From positions 32,682,554 through 32,746,553 of the forward strand of contig OX638130.1 in assembly GCA_951804985.1 (NCBI GenBank): a stretch of DNA of 64,000 bases. The letters are read 5' to 3'. The position numbers and the translations under genes are program-made. Below are positions 11,442 through 22,700 of the stretch, piece by piece. The notes below the pieces were generated by a model, which was not told the origin of the DNA, made no database searches, and was given only the letters and a program-made list of their open reading frames with translations. Position 1 is the stretch's first letter. Each line of letters opens with the position of its first letter. The stretch comes from Dryomyza anilis. Taxonomy: Eukaryota > Arthropoda > Insecta > Diptera > Dryomyzidae.

Positions 11442-13139
11442 CAGGCGTGTCAAACACGCGGGCCGTCAACAATTCTCTGCGGCCCGCGAAGACTTTTTAA
11501 ATAATATAAAAAAACCTATTTTTATGAATTGAAAAAATTTAAAAATAATTTGTTTTCAGGCGTTAAAATGATATTAAATTACATTACTAATCTTGATTAA
11601 AAACTTATTAATTTATTAAAAAAAAAATATATTTTTGTATTTTCCAAAATTTAATAATAAGAAATTGATGGGTTTTTAATATAGTCTTATTTTATTTTCC
11701 TAATTTTCATTTTAAATATTATAAATGACGTTGCGCAAATGGCATAACAATAATGTTTACATTTTTTCATCAAGTAATATTGTTTTACATTCATAAAATT
11801 TTAAATGTAATGTAAAGTTTTGAATTTCCCCTGGCTATATTTCACCGGCATTTATAATAAAAATATGGTAACGCATTGTTTTGTACATCTAACACCGAAG
11901 AGAAAATTACATTATTGTTTTTGGTTCGACTATTAAATATAAAAGGCGAGAAAAATAATTAAAACTTAAAAATCTTAAAAACTGGACAGTATTTAACAAA
12001 ACCATTTTCGGAATCAGCTCCAGTATCAAATAAAGGCGCAAATCAGAATAAAACAAGAATCAAAAATTTGCAGACAAAAGTCTTGTATTGTACAAATTGG
12101 AATTGGATTCATTTTAACATTTTTTTTTTTAGTAACTAACATTTTTTGTATTAGAGACATTCCACTCCAAATCTACCAGAGTTCAAGACACACCCTCTCC
12201 AGAGATGCAGTGGTCCAAAGTTTCAAAAAAAAAAAAATCAATAATTACTTTTTGTGGTTGTAGAAAAAAAATCGACCGTAGAATACCGCATACCTCGTGT
12301 TAAGGTTAGTAAAACAAACTTCGTCATAACTCTTAAATCCGAACATCGAATCAATGGATTGTCCTTGTAATTTAAATAAATTGTGCATACAAAAGAACCC
12401 TTTTCAAATTTATATAAATACAAAATTATATACGATATTTTAAAAACAAACTTTTAAAATATGTTTAGGTATTATTTGTAACAAAAACCTAAAAAAATTG
12501 GTAAGAAGTGATTTATGCCTCGAAGTTTTCTCGAACTAACTTGGATAACAAAAATCCGATCTCTGCTAATTTTTAAAATTTTGTAATTTTCGTACAGCAA
12601 AATTTTATGTAAGGATATTTAAACATTTTTCACATCGGAATTTTTTTGAAATATATCTCTATATATTTGAACTATTTGATGCAATATTAATCCAGAATCG
12701 TTTTTATTATCGTTTCGAAAAAAAAAAACGGCGATATGTCGCTTTGAACTATTTTTGCAGTTTTAGTACGATTTGGCCTTTGATATTGGTACAAGAACTA
12801 ATTCGATATCCTACGATTTTGCGGACATAAAAAGTTGCAACAATTTTGGATGTTTGTTAGATCTGTTTTATAATATTGTCTCTAGTGTTAGAAATATACT
12901 CCATTGTATATACCCCAGACAACAGGATCAAAGAAATTCGAACATTTTTTCGATATATTTCAAAGAGACAAAAATCGCAAAAAAAATCGCCAGCGGCGCT
13001 TTTAACGAGGATCAATCGAAAATTTTATCATCTTAACATTTTATTTTATTTTACAACAGAAGAACCAAATGTAAAAAATTAGTAATTTCTTTTGAGTTGC
13101 CAATGCGGCCCGTGATGCCAAATGAGTTTGACATGCCTT
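11442..13139. mobile_element. Second hAT-type non-autonomous element nested in H1
   Basis: Starts 'caggcgtgtcaaac' and ends with the inverted match 'gtttgacatgcctt', flanked by the 8-bp direct repeat 'atataaac' (11434-11441 and 13140-13147). The related H copies keep the empty site as a single 'atataaac' (for example near 20436), which independently proves the insertion. Subterminal 'gcgggccg'/'cggcccg' blocks mark both ends. The open frames at 12773-13082 have no recognisable domain, so it is non-autonomous or heavily decayed. Confidence 0.85.
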
Positions 13140-13326
13140 ATATAAACAGTGTTAAATTATTTGAAAAATGTGGAAAATATAAATTTTATACAAAAACCGA
13201 AATCAAAACCGAAACCGTAACTTGGAACCGGTATACCGAAACCGTTTCGTTATAAAAACTTAAAACCGCAACCGTAACCGAAACGCGGAAAAACGAAACC
13301 GTTATTCGTTTAGGTTTCAATCCTTG

Positions 13327-13924
13327 ATTAGAACATATACCATTTTATGGGGCAACATCAAAATGTTTCCGTAATATCATAATGTAAATCAGAACTAAGT
13401 ACAACATTGTTCAAGTCTCAAGACAACCCTGTTTACAAATGATTTATCAGGCAATTATATATTATGTTTACATAAAATTCCAAACATACATGTTAATGCC
13501 TGCAAAATTATGTTTGGGAGAGCCATTTTTTTTGCAGCGTGCAAAAAACGAGATATTCTGGAATGGTGGAAACGACAGTCACCAAATAAAACCACTCTGG
13601 TTCTAGCTGTATAGAGTGGTTTTTGCTGTACCAGCCACCTAATTAAGTGAGGAAAGACTTTACTCAGGAGTAAAATTTATTAAAAAAAAAACACTAAGAA
13701 GTCGGCTTGATTCAAACATGATAAATTCCATAATGCTTATAAATTCGAACCACATTTTTAAAAGTAAATAATTATGCATCTTTTTTAATATTTTTTCTTT
13801 TTAAATAATACAAAAAAGAGATTTATTAGCTGTTCTTTGTTTATTTTTTTGCCCGTTACCCATAAATAAAATAAAGTTCAAAAATTTACGCTTTAAAATT
13901 ATATATAAAATATGTTGCTCTTAC
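13327..13924. repeat. R3 family right part, then unassigned sequence
   Basis: After the target duplication the R3 repeat resumes and ends around 13505-13545 in 'gggagagccattttttttgc', matching the ends near 54660 ('gggagagccctttttttttg') and 49330. From about 13550 to 13924 I see no gene. Confidence 0.5.
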
Positions 13925-14062
13925 CGGTAAAATACCGGTAATTACCGGTAATACCTTACTTTTTCAAATCAAATACTGTTACCGAAAACAATACCGTTAC
14001 CGAAACTACACCATTACCGTTATCCGCTACCGTACCGTTATTCGTATCGGTTACAACCCCTG
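13925..14062. repeat. Orphan right end of a hAT-like element with ACCGTTACC motifs
   Basis: A run of 'accggtaattaccggtaat' and 'accgttaccg'-type motifs ends in 'tcggttacaacccctgg'. The inverted terminus would read 'ccaggggttgtaacc', a hAT-like end. No matching left end was found nearby, so it is a fragment. It differs in sequence from the H family. Confidence 0.45.
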
Positions 14063-14179
14063 GTTTTTGTAACGGAAAATTATAAGGAAAACACTGCATG
14101 TGCATCGCAGATGTTTTATGATGTATTTAAGAGTATTTAATAGTAATCGTGCAGTAACCTCAATTTACTTTAAAAATCT

Positions 14180-14730
14180 AGTGATGCACCACTAGTTTTA
14201 GCAACAGCGAATAGCATTCGAACATTTAATGAATCTATTCAGGAAAGTTTGCAAGTTCTTCAAGCGTTTATTGCAAGCATTTGTAAGTTTTATACTTATT
14301 AGAAAATTGGACGAGTCATTAAGAGGTAAATTCGAATCGTCATTAAAAAGATCAAAAGAGATTCCAAAGTTAGATTCTCTTTTAAAATTTGTTGATCATG
14401 AGTTCTTGGCATTAGCAGCAATCCAAAAGTCTAGGGACAGTGGGTTTAATTTGTCTAAGGCAATGCGAAACGCTCTGATAGTGACTGAAACGAAATGTGT
14501 GATATGAAGGTTCTGAAGAACAATTTTTGTATTAAGTGTCTAAGAAGTGGACACAATAGCAAAACTTGTTAAGTTTTAATTGCAGGATATGCAACAATAA
14601 CCACAATGCATTACTTCATAAAAAAAGAAGTACAGCAAGTATCAAAGAGTGTAGTTGTAAATAATAGAAATATTAAAACTACAAATGAAGAAAGATGTGT
14701 GTTACTTTCCACAACTGTTTGGTCAACGTA
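14180..14730 (+). mobile_element. BEL/Pao copy B: gag remnant
   Basis: From about 14187 one frame reads a gag-like segment (SIRTFNESIQESLQVLQ), and after a frameshift a second frame (14300-14500) continues with RKLDESLRGKFESSLKRS and a leucine-rich helix. A zinc knuckle (FCIKCLRSGHNSKTC) follows at about 14520-14570, with a stop directly after it, then a second knuckle-like CRICNN in another frame. The protease start (VLLSTTV) is at about 14699. These are the usual gag parts of BEL/Pao elements. The sequence is broken by at least two frameshifts. Confidence 0.8.
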
Positions 14731-14989
14731 GTCCCTAGTTAATTAAATCAATGTTTGTTAATTTGCCATGAATTTTATGTACTAAACTAAAGCCTTATTT
14801 GAATATTTATAATAATGCGCCTATGTGCAAAACTTAGCTGTATCATTACATAGCAAAACTCTCCAAATTTTCTGTACTATAAGCTGGAGCAAATAAACAT
14901 TTCGTTTCTTATTCTGTATAATCTCAACAAGTATGTGTACTGTTATTCTGTTGTGTCGCGTCCCGCTATAGCAGCAACAATATAATTGT

Positions 14990-15480
14990 TGCAACTTATG
15001 AATCGCATTTTCGCTGAAATGAAAAGAAATGAAAAGCAGATTAAAATTAAAAGGTTGTCCGACTCTTACAACCATTGAGGGAATTTCTAAAAATATTTCT
15101 CACTTTAATTATGAGACTGAGGTAATTTAGAAAATTGTGTTCGATTTACCTTCCAAAAAAGTTGTAATTGGGGAGATGCCATATAATATAAAAATGGCAG
15201 ATCCAAAATTTTATATTCCAAGTGGAATAGATATGCTCATTGGAGCAGAAATGTTTTTCGAAATTTTAAAGGTAGGAAAAATTCGTTCAGATCATAACGA
15301 TTTTCTTTTGCAAAATACATCTTTAGGTTGGATTGTAAGTGTATCTGCGATTATTGAGTCAAATCCATTATGCTGTGGAGTTGTATACTGATGATAACGT
15401 AGACAATCAGTTAGGAAAATTCTGGGAAATTGAGGAAATTGGTGAAAATAAAATTTTATCGAAAGAAGACTTAAAATGAA
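14990..15480 (+). mobile_element. BEL/Pao copy B: protease region
   Basis: After roughly 260 bp of unrelated sequence (14730-14990) the frame resumes with TTIEGISKNISHFNYE and, at 15137-15391, an 84-residue open stretch. Its IPSGIDMLIGAEMFFEILK and LLQNTSLGWIVS are conserved landmarks of the retropepsin region in BEL/Pao polyproteins. FWEIEEIGE near 15420 marks the approach to reverse transcriptase. Stops occur near 15128 and at 15391. Confidence 0.8.
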
Positions 15481-16119
15481 AAGTGTATGAAATTAAATGA
15501 AAAGTAAATGAAAAGTGAAACCGTTCAAATATGCAAGAATGGAAAATTTTAGGTAAATCTTCCATTTAAAAATGATGTTGCAATATCATGATTTTATGAG
15601 AAAATATTTAGAATTAAATCATATGGAAGTAGTCCTGAATATGAAAGAGATAGCCGGGGGTTATTATTTACCACACCTTTATGTTTTACGTACTGAACGC
15701 ACATCAACAATATTAAGAGTGGTGTTTGATACATCATGCATTCAGGTGTATCATTGAATGATATGTTGCATACTGGACCACGATTGCAAGAAGATTCGTT
15801 TGATATTTTGTTAAGATTTAGAAAGCACAAACATGTATTTTCAGGAGATATTGAAAAAATGTTTAGACAAATATGGGTTCAAGAAAACCATCTGAAATTT
15901 TAATGAATATATTGGAGATGGAATTCGTCAGAACCACTGAAATTAATAAATTAAAAACTAATACTTACAAATCGAAAGGAATATTCAGAAGCTGCAGAAG
16001 TTATAGTGTCTGATTTGTATATGGAAGACATTATGACAGGATCAGATTTATTGGAAGATCTTATTGTCGTACAAGTATTTTCTATTTTAAAGAAATAATG
16101 GTTTCCACTTAAGAACTGG
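15480..16119 (+). mobile_element. BEL/Pao copy B: reverse transcriptase, first part
   Basis: The segments YYLPHLYVL and TILRVVFDTS (about 15660-15735) match the start of the BEL/Pao reverse transcriptase. After a frameshift, LNDMLHTGPRLQEDSFDILL and FSGDIEKMF follow to 15867. Downstream, VSDLYMEDIMTGSDLLEDLI at about 16008-16065 matches the palm segment near the second catalytic Asp region, where the usual Y-x-D-D is Y-M-E-D. The middle of the domain is lost near 15900. From 15868 this sequence is part of the tandem array and is repeated from 23021 and 30182. Confidence 0.85.
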
Positions 16120-16264
16120 GGACCTATTCTAGTTAGATGAGATATATAAAATGAGAATGAAAATGAGACAACATTTTTTTTTATATTATTAACAGAGTAT
16201 GCAAATAGTTTTATCTCACTTTAATTATCATTTCATATTTCTCATCAAACGAGAATAGTGCCCC
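16120..16264. repeat. 145-bp MITE inside BEL/Pao reverse transcriptase (unit 1)
   Basis: The ends 'ggacctattctagttagatg' and (reverse complement of the right end) 'ggggcactattctcgtttga' form imperfect inverted repeats of about 50 bp. It is bounded by 'tgg' on both sides (16117-16119, 16265-16267), consistent with a 3-bp target duplication. Leaving it out together with one 'tgg' restores the BEL/Pao reading frame. Unit 2 has it at 23273-23417. Unit 3 has it at about 30434-30573, where the right edge is deleted. Confidence 0.7.
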
Positions 16265-16380
16265 TGGTGTGCGAAACACAAAGACTTATTAAAACATTTT
16301 CCAAAAGAGGATTGTGAAATCGAATTGGATTTAAATAAAGACAACTCAGAGAATGTCAAAACATTGGGAATTCGTTGGAT
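16265..16380 (+). mobile_element. BEL/Pao copy B: reverse transcriptase, continuation (unit 1)
   Basis: After the MITE the + frame reads LLKHFPKEDCEIELDL and ENVKTLGIRW, the conserved connection region that follows the palm in BEL/Pao polyproteins. It stops at the junction with the hAT transposase remnant near 16380. Units 2 and 3 carry the same piece at about 23418-23535 and 30574-30680. Confidence 0.75.
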
Positions 16381-17900
16381 ACCTCCCAGTGATTTGATGT
16401 GCTTCATGCGACTAAAAAGCTGTTCACACGTATACGTGTTTCCAAATAGCGAAACCATCGACAAAGCATGTTAGTAAAATGCAGGATATTTATCCTTGTC
16501 CAAATACGTTTTATAAAACTCTTCCAAACCAACTGAATGAAATCTCTCTTTTAACTCTGTATCACAACACATTTCACAGTGTTATATTTGCAATATTTCT
16601 GGCAATTAATTCACGTCTACCGTGAATGGCATTGCAAATGCACTAAAAAGCATTGCAAATGCACTAAAAAGCATTGCAAATGCACTAAAATGATTTTTTT
16701 AAAAGCCTGAAATCGAGTTTCAAATTCTACGTTTAAGTCCGATATCAAAGGAACGTATTTATCCGCCGCTTCCTGTTTGATATCTGGCTGCAATGACACT
16801 GTAGGGAACTGAGTAAAGTTTATTGCACTCAACTGCTGTTCCCAAAGACGAAGTTTCAATTGAAATGTAGAAATATGTTCATACATCTTATTAATTAATT
16901 GGTCTTTCCCTTGTAAACGAGTATTAACATCATTTAGGTGGCTAGTTATATCGACCATAAATGCAAAGTCGCAAAGCCACTCTTTGTCGCCAAATTCTGG
17001 GACACTTTTTGACTTGCTTGCAAAGAATGTTTGTATTTCTTGCTGCAAATCAAACACTCTTTTTAAAATTTTGGCACGGGTCTTACTTCTGCATAAAATG
17101 TTACATCATTATAATCTGAGTCCAAAGATTTTAGAATTGGTTGGAACGGACGTGATTCAACCCATTCGACTTAATAAAGTTCATTATTTTGACCATCACT
17201 TGCATAACATGGTCCATTTTAAGCGACTTCGAACATAAATTCTCTTGATGAATAATGCAATGAAAATTTTGCATTGTATTATTACCGACTTAGGATGCCT
17301 CATTTTCAATCAATTTTACTAAACCTCCGTTTTTCCCAAACAATGCTGGAGCACCATCCGTTGTTAAGCCTGATAAATTTTTTAGTTGTAACAAAAATAG
17401 ATTCAATGTCGATGTAACTGCCTCTAACAAATTAGTCGTGCCCTTAAGTGAATACAGTGCCACTTCAGTCTTTTTAAAATGAACATCAACACCTCTGATA
17501 AAAAGTCCTAGTTTCGCAGTATTTACTATATCTGTGTCAGAGCATAAAATATAAACTCGGATGCTCGACTTTTCAAATTATCTTCAATATGTATTCCAAT
17601 GCCATCCACACGCCTTGTAATATTCTGAGGATATAGACCTATTTTTGATTAATCTTTATTCTTTTCTGCCCTTTGTACTTATCAAACTTATTCGCATGTT
17701 TAGTCTCGTAGTGCCGCTTGATAATATACTCTTTCAAAACAGAAACAGATTCCTGACATATCAAGCACATTGTCTTTAGTTTGAATTCCATGAAAAAATA
17801 GTTTAAAGTCCACCTGTTTTGAAAACTTCTGAATTCTTCTGTTATTTTTCTCTTCGCCATAATATGTAATAAAACAATGGATAATACTAATTAATAATGA
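16381..17900 (-). mobile_element. hAT transposase remnant, SCAND3/GTF2IRD2-like (unit 1)
   Basis: Minus-strand transposase fragments lie in order from 17860 down to 16381. The N-terminal zinc-binding part (17639-17860) has MCLICQESVSVLKEY and KRHYETKH. An RNase H-like part at about 17290-17450 has LSGLTTDGAPALFGK, with the catalytic Asp in TTDGAP. At 16617-17057 come EWLCDFAFMVDITSHLND and FQLKLRLWEQQL. The C-terminal dimerisation motif FGNTYTCEQLFSRMKHIKS is at about 16384-16455 and is cut off there. This domain order is typical of hAT transposases resembling vertebrate SCAND3, ZBED5 and GTF2IRD2. Frameshifts separate the pieces. A 21-bp in-frame repeat at 16630-16690 occurs three times here and twice in units 2 and 3. 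Confidence 0.85.
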
Positions 17901-18313
17901 CACGACGACTCGAAAAACAATTGATTTAAATCAATATAAGTAAACTCACCAATATTTCAATTTGTATTAATTTTGTATAACTTGCACTTTCACTTCACTA
18001 TAATACGTCTTTTCGCAAAGTAAAACAAATCGCAATTAAACTATTATTAAAAGCTAAAATTTAAATAACCAATTCATAGCCAACTTGCGTTCCTTTCAAG
18101 GATGACTTGTGTTGCGGTATATGGAACAACATAAACATACACTATTAAAAAAGTGACGTAATGATATGAAATACAATTTATTTAACTTTGATTCAAATAC
18201 TTTTATAATAAAAAACGTAACATTTATTAAAAAAAAACATTTATTAATTTCAAATTAAATAAAAAGTACTTTATTTTATTACGTACTCATTTAATTTCAT
18301 AACTTAAAAATAT
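17901..18313. other. No gene seen (unit 1, flank of the hAT remnant)
   Basis: AT-rich sequence, probably the 5' noncoding part of the decayed hAT element. I could not identify its terminal inverted repeat. Confidence 0.4.
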
Positions 18314-18797
18314 TGTTACGAAAATTCAGTCTACGGAAAACATTTCTACAAGTTCCTATCCCTGGATTGTGTACAAAATAAAAAAACCCTTATGTTTGGT
18401 TTAAATTACAACAATTAAATTTAATAATTCACATTAACTAAGTACTTTACTAATTATAAATTCTTATAACTGCTGCATGTTCACAATTTAACTTGGCATT
18501 GATCCCGTCTCATATGCGACGCCCTTATATAATGCATGCATCATTTCGACACGTTTCGACACGGTTTGACATATTTCGAGAACCATCTACTAGTTTCGTG
18601 AATACTGCATGATGTTTGCATTTGCATTTATGTTTTTAATGTACTAATCTTCCATCTCTTTCTCGCACACTGCCTCAGTGCGCTGAATGATCTTCCGTCT
18701 CTTTCTAACACATTCTTTAATGCACTGAATTGTCATGCGTCTCATTTATTCTCGTTGATTGCTTGCACTATGGGGCAAATTACCTCTTTTTGTAACA
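18314..18797 (-). repeat. Solo LTR, 484 bp (unit 1)
   Basis: Bounded by 'tgttac' and 'gtaaca' and flanked by 'atat' on both sides (18310-18313, 18798-18801), a possible 4-bp target duplication though weak in AT-rich DNA. Read on the minus strand, it has a TATA-like 'tatataagggcg' near 18525. Related sequence is at 48609-49041. No internal retrotransposon sequence adjoins it. It is probably a Ty3/gypsy-type LTR. The copies in units 2 and 3 have exactly the same length. Confidence 0.65.
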
Positions 18798-19289
18798 ATA
18801 TATTATTATAGAAACATTTTTACAGTATTTAATTGTGTTTTTTTTTAAATAACCACCGTGAGTGACATATGTATTTCGAAAAAAGTAAAAAAAAAAATCA
18901 AATCTACATATTTATTAAGTTGTGAATCAATTAGAATTTTATTACCTACGTAAGAAAATTAAATAAAATGTATGTACTTCAAGTTTAAATAAAAAGTTAT
19001 CAATTTAAATGTAAACGACTACTGGTGAAAAACGTGTCGAAACATATTTAAATTTATTAACTTTTTTTATTTAATTTTATTAGTTTTTCTTTCATTGTAC
19101 GTTTCTCATTTCTTCTGCTAAGTACAATTCGTCGTTTTCGTAAATACTATGACAAACATACGCGAAAACAACAACACAGGACCCAAACTCGATAATGTTT
19201 TCTTAAGAAATCTTTTGCTACAAAAAGAAAACTGTTGTACAAGAAGTTGTGTCTTTTTTTTTGGTAAACGGTTTGGTCACCAATGCTCT
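18798..19289. other. No gene seen (unit 1)
   Basis: AT-rich sequence between the solo LTR and the resumed BEL/Pao frame. The segment 'gtgagtgacatatg' near 18858 is present in units 1 and 3 but deleted in unit 2. Confidence 0.4.
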
Positions 19290-19485
19290 AGGCCTTTTGA
19301 ATTCGGTAATAGTTAATTAAATTTATTAAATTTATTATGCAAAAGTTATGGAAATAAAAACTTGATTGGGATGAGAATGTACGAAAGGATTTAGAAAACG
19401 CGTGCATCAAATATAATAATTATTGGATTTTATTAAATAAAATTAAATTTGAAAGGCATATAATTTGTTCCGCTCCAGTTAAAAT
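19290..19485 (+). mobile_element. BEL/Pao copy B: connection region before RNase H (unit 1)
   Basis: Frames read LGLLNSVIV near 19288-19315 and then KLDWDENVRKDLENACIKY and KFERHIICSAP up to 19480, matching the segment between reverse transcriptase and RNase H in BEL/Pao polyproteins. Frameshifts are present. The H element at 19486 interrupts it. Equivalent pieces in the other units are 26370-26578 and 33540-33756. Confidence 0.75.
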
Positions 19486-20629
19486 CAAGGATTGAAACCG
19501 TAACCGTAACCGAACCCGAAACCGATATTCGTTTAAAACCGTTTCATTTTTAAAACCAAAACCGTAACCGAAACCGTAACCGAAATAAACGGTTTCGGTT
19601 TTATTCCGGTTTAAAACGGTATAAAAAGCATAAAAAGAAAACATATTTTATTTTATATAGAAGATCTTTAGTATTAGGCATGTTTAAATGTCATTTAATA
19701 AAATTTTGAGTACCCAAAATAAAATTTTTTTGTTGTTCAAAAAATCACATGTTGTTTTTTTGGGAAACAGTGTATCCTAATAACAGTCTTTGGTCTAAAA
19801 TTTGTTTTTTTTTTTCATTAATTTGTGTAGCGGTAACAATAAACACCAGCAACTCGAAGCACAATGTTTTTGTTAAAAAATGATTAAATTTTGAATTATA
19901 GTGTTTTTTTATTTATTGTATTAGTAAAATAAAGTGGGACAAGTTTTGAAAAGTTCATTTGAATAATTTTTAAATTTCGGACATATATATTAAGGATACT
20001 TATAATAAGGTAACAAAATTAGTATCTAATACGGAAAATAAAGTCCAATTTCGAACATTTCAAGTATAAAGGCAGATATTTATTTGCAAATATTTCGGTT
20101 AACTGAATTGTTGAAATTTAATTTCTTTGGTTTTATGGATGGAAATTGTACATAATTCTTCTTCTTTTCATGAAGTTTAAGAACATTAACCGATGTATTA
20201 TTCATGCTTTTATTTAATGTTCGCTTCTCGTCTCTCCTCTGCAATTCAGATCATATCCCAGGTGAAGACAAAATGTTACTTTTCATTGACTTGTGGTCAC
20301 GATTGAATTTTTTTCTTGGCGAAATCAATTAAATAATTCATATAACACAAAATTTTCACTAAAATAACAACAAACATTGTTAAATTACGTTTCCCACTTT
20401 ACCCAAATATAACAATTTGATCATAACTTAGCACAATATAAACAATGTTAAATTATTTGAAAATTATGGAAAAAAAAAGAAATTTTATACAAAAACAAGA
20501 ATCAAAATCGAAACCGTAACTTGGAACCGGTATACCGAAACCGTTTCGTAATAAAAACCTAAAACCGAAACCGTAACCGAAACCGAAATCGAAACGCGAA
20601 ATCGTTATTCGTTTAGGTTTCAATCCTTA
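19486..20629. mobile_element. hAT-type non-autonomous element H2 (unit 1)
   Basis: Starts 'caaggattgaaaccgtaacc' and ends 'ggtttcaatcctta', flanked by 'gttaaaat' (19478-19485) and 'gttagaat' (20630-20637), an 8-bp duplication with one mismatch. Motifs of the 'aaccgaaaccgt' type fill both ends. It splits the BEL/Pao RNase H region. It lacks an internal segment of roughly 80 bp that is present in the unit 3 copy near 34240-34325. No transposase is encoded. Confidence 0.85.
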
Positions 20630-21317
20630 GTTAGAATTGAGTTGCATCGTTTTAGTGATGCTTCAATTTAGGCATGTGGGACAGTTGTTTATATAAAATA
20701 AAGTAATAATAAAGAAGATAAAGTTAGTTTGGTAGCTTCGAAATCGAGAGTGGCACCTGTTAAAATTTGGACATTACCTATATTAGAACTTTGTGCTGCA
20801 GTTCTGTTGGTTGAATAGATGAAAAAAGTTATAAAATGTTTAAAAATCTGTGCACAGGATATAACTTAATATTCGGATCCGAAAATTGTATTAAGTTGGA
20901 TCAAGTTAGACTCAGGAGTATTACAAATATTTGTATCAAATAGAGTTAATTACATTCAATGTAATAGTAATTTAAGTAGCTAGAAATATGTCAGTACATA
21001 GTCGAACCAAGCGGATATTGTTTCAAGAGGAATTTTTCGAATGAAATAAATAATAACAAATTTAGGTTTGAATGTCCAGATTTTTTAAAAACAAATTTTA
21101 AAAAGAGGAGTGCTATTTGTTCCGAAAATTAAAATTCCGGAAATTAAAAAAGAAAAGGTGGTTTTACTGGTTGTTCAGTCTGATGAGATATTCAGGCAGA
21201 TTAACCAAAAAAATAAATTTGAAATTTACAGAACTTGGTAGCAAATGTTTTACAAAATTGTTAATATCATTCCGAAGAAGCAGGATAATCATGGTTGGAT
21301 TATCAAAGAGAATCATT
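20630..21317 (+). mobile_element. BEL/Pao copy B: RNase H and integrase start (unit 1)
   Basis: Directly after the H element the + frame reads ELHRFSDAS, the first catalytic Asp motif of BEL/Pao RNase H. VSLVASKSRVAPVKIWTLP and LELCAAVLLVE follow, then the VLSWIKLDSGVLQIFVSNRV segment and NQADIVSRG (about 21007-21033). Next, VVLLVVQSDEIFRQI and VNIIPKKQDN match the entry to the integrase. Several stops occur (for example near 20680 and 20818). The equivalents are 27742-28430 and 35007-35693. Confidence 0.85.
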
Positions 21318-22665
21318 GACTACACCGAAAAATTATACTACATTTATGTGTTCGTTTTGAAAAAATGCAGTTCTACTACATTTTGATCGTTTTTTAATAC
21401 ATTTGTATTAATTTGTCTGGATTTTACTACACAATGTAATAGAAATTCGTTTTCTACATATTGCAGAATATGTAGTATGTATTTGTTTTCTGTAGTTTTT
21501 ATTTTTGAAATACATGTACTACATAATACATAAAATGTATTATGCAATTATTTTGTGTATTATAGTTTAATATTATATTATAAATTATTTACATATTATT
21601 ATAACTTCTTCTATAAATTATATTCTATAAATTTACTATAAATTCCCCTGTAAAAAATTTGATTAAAATTGAATTTATTATATAAAATCTTAAAATTAAC
21701 AGCCCTATTAAAATGTATCTAAATATGAAAACATAATTTACTTTCAAAAACAGCTAAGTTTTGTTTATAATTTTAAAACCAAATGTTTAGCGTTACCAAT
21801 AATAAAAAAAATAATGTCCAATTTAATATAATATTCGAATGGAAGACTTTTTGTTAAAGCGGTACACCGAAAAAATGACTGTAGAAAATTAGTTACATTT
21901 TATGTCTTTGTTTTGAAAAATATTATTTCTACTACATTTTGTTGGTTTTTAAATACATTTGCCTTTATTTGTCTTATTTTTTACTACACCTGTATTGAAA
22001 ATTCATTCTCTACATATTGCACAATCCGTATGGATGTTTTTTTTCTGCTTTCATTTGAATTCGTGTGGGATCACTGACGAACGAATTACGAAAGGTCGTC
22101 CCGCGTGCAGGTATAAACGAATTCTTTGGTTTCATATTGCAGAAACTGGTTTTTTGTTGTTGTTGTTTTTTTTTGCACACGACGGATGACTGCAAAAGAG
22201 GTATATAAATAAACCAAAACTGTCCGTAGCATCTGACCGAACCGTCTTAATGAGAGATGACTATGGAGCTGCCAACTAAATTTACCGCTGAATATTTTTG
22301 GTTTTAAAACATAGTTGTCAACTCTGCAGTGTACAAATATAGCACGCAGCTGCAGATGAGTAGTTTGGTGATGTTGCGCGCCATGACGTTAGCATTGAGA
22401 TGGCAAATTTATGTTGTTTTCAATATTCGCGCATTTTACGATCGCCGTCTGTATTCTGTTCAGGCAGTAATAGTTGATATGAAATCTTTATGGTTTTACC
22501 ATGGTATGGTTTTACCATCGCATGGTTTTACCATAGCATATTATTCTTATGTGTTTTAACCGAAAAGAAACACTTAAGTGCTTGCCATTCTTTTGAGTCA
22601 TCAGAACTGATACTTAGTGGTGCTTCCATCTTATGATTAGGAAAATATTTGTTTTATTCATATTT

Positions 22666-22700
<35 letters not shown>

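Larger units (their letters stand above)
9643..13326. mobile_element. hAT-type non-autonomous element H1 with 8-bp target duplication
   Basis: Terminal inverted repeats 'caaggattgaaacc' at 9643 and 'ggtttcaatccttg' ending at 13326 are flanked by the perfect 8-bp direct repeat 'attagaac' (9635-9642 and 13327-13334). Both ends carry arrays of 'aaccgaaaccgt'-type motifs, the likely subterminal transposase-binding repeats. Family members lie at 19486, 26579, 33757 and 40145. This copy is longer because two other elements sit inside it (9973-10797 and 11442-13139). No transposase is encoded. The 8-bp duplication and C-A-A-G-G end fit the hAT superfamily. Confidence 0.85.

Noticed and set aside
14229..14507. 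92-residue + frame as a host protein
   Set aside because: Its C-terminal two thirds match BEL/Pao gag, and the start is a frameshifted reading of the same gag.
17639..17860. Possible host zinc-finger gene (three near-identical copies)
   Set aside because: The sequence is the N-terminus of a decayed hAT transposase repeated by the tandem array, not a gene family.
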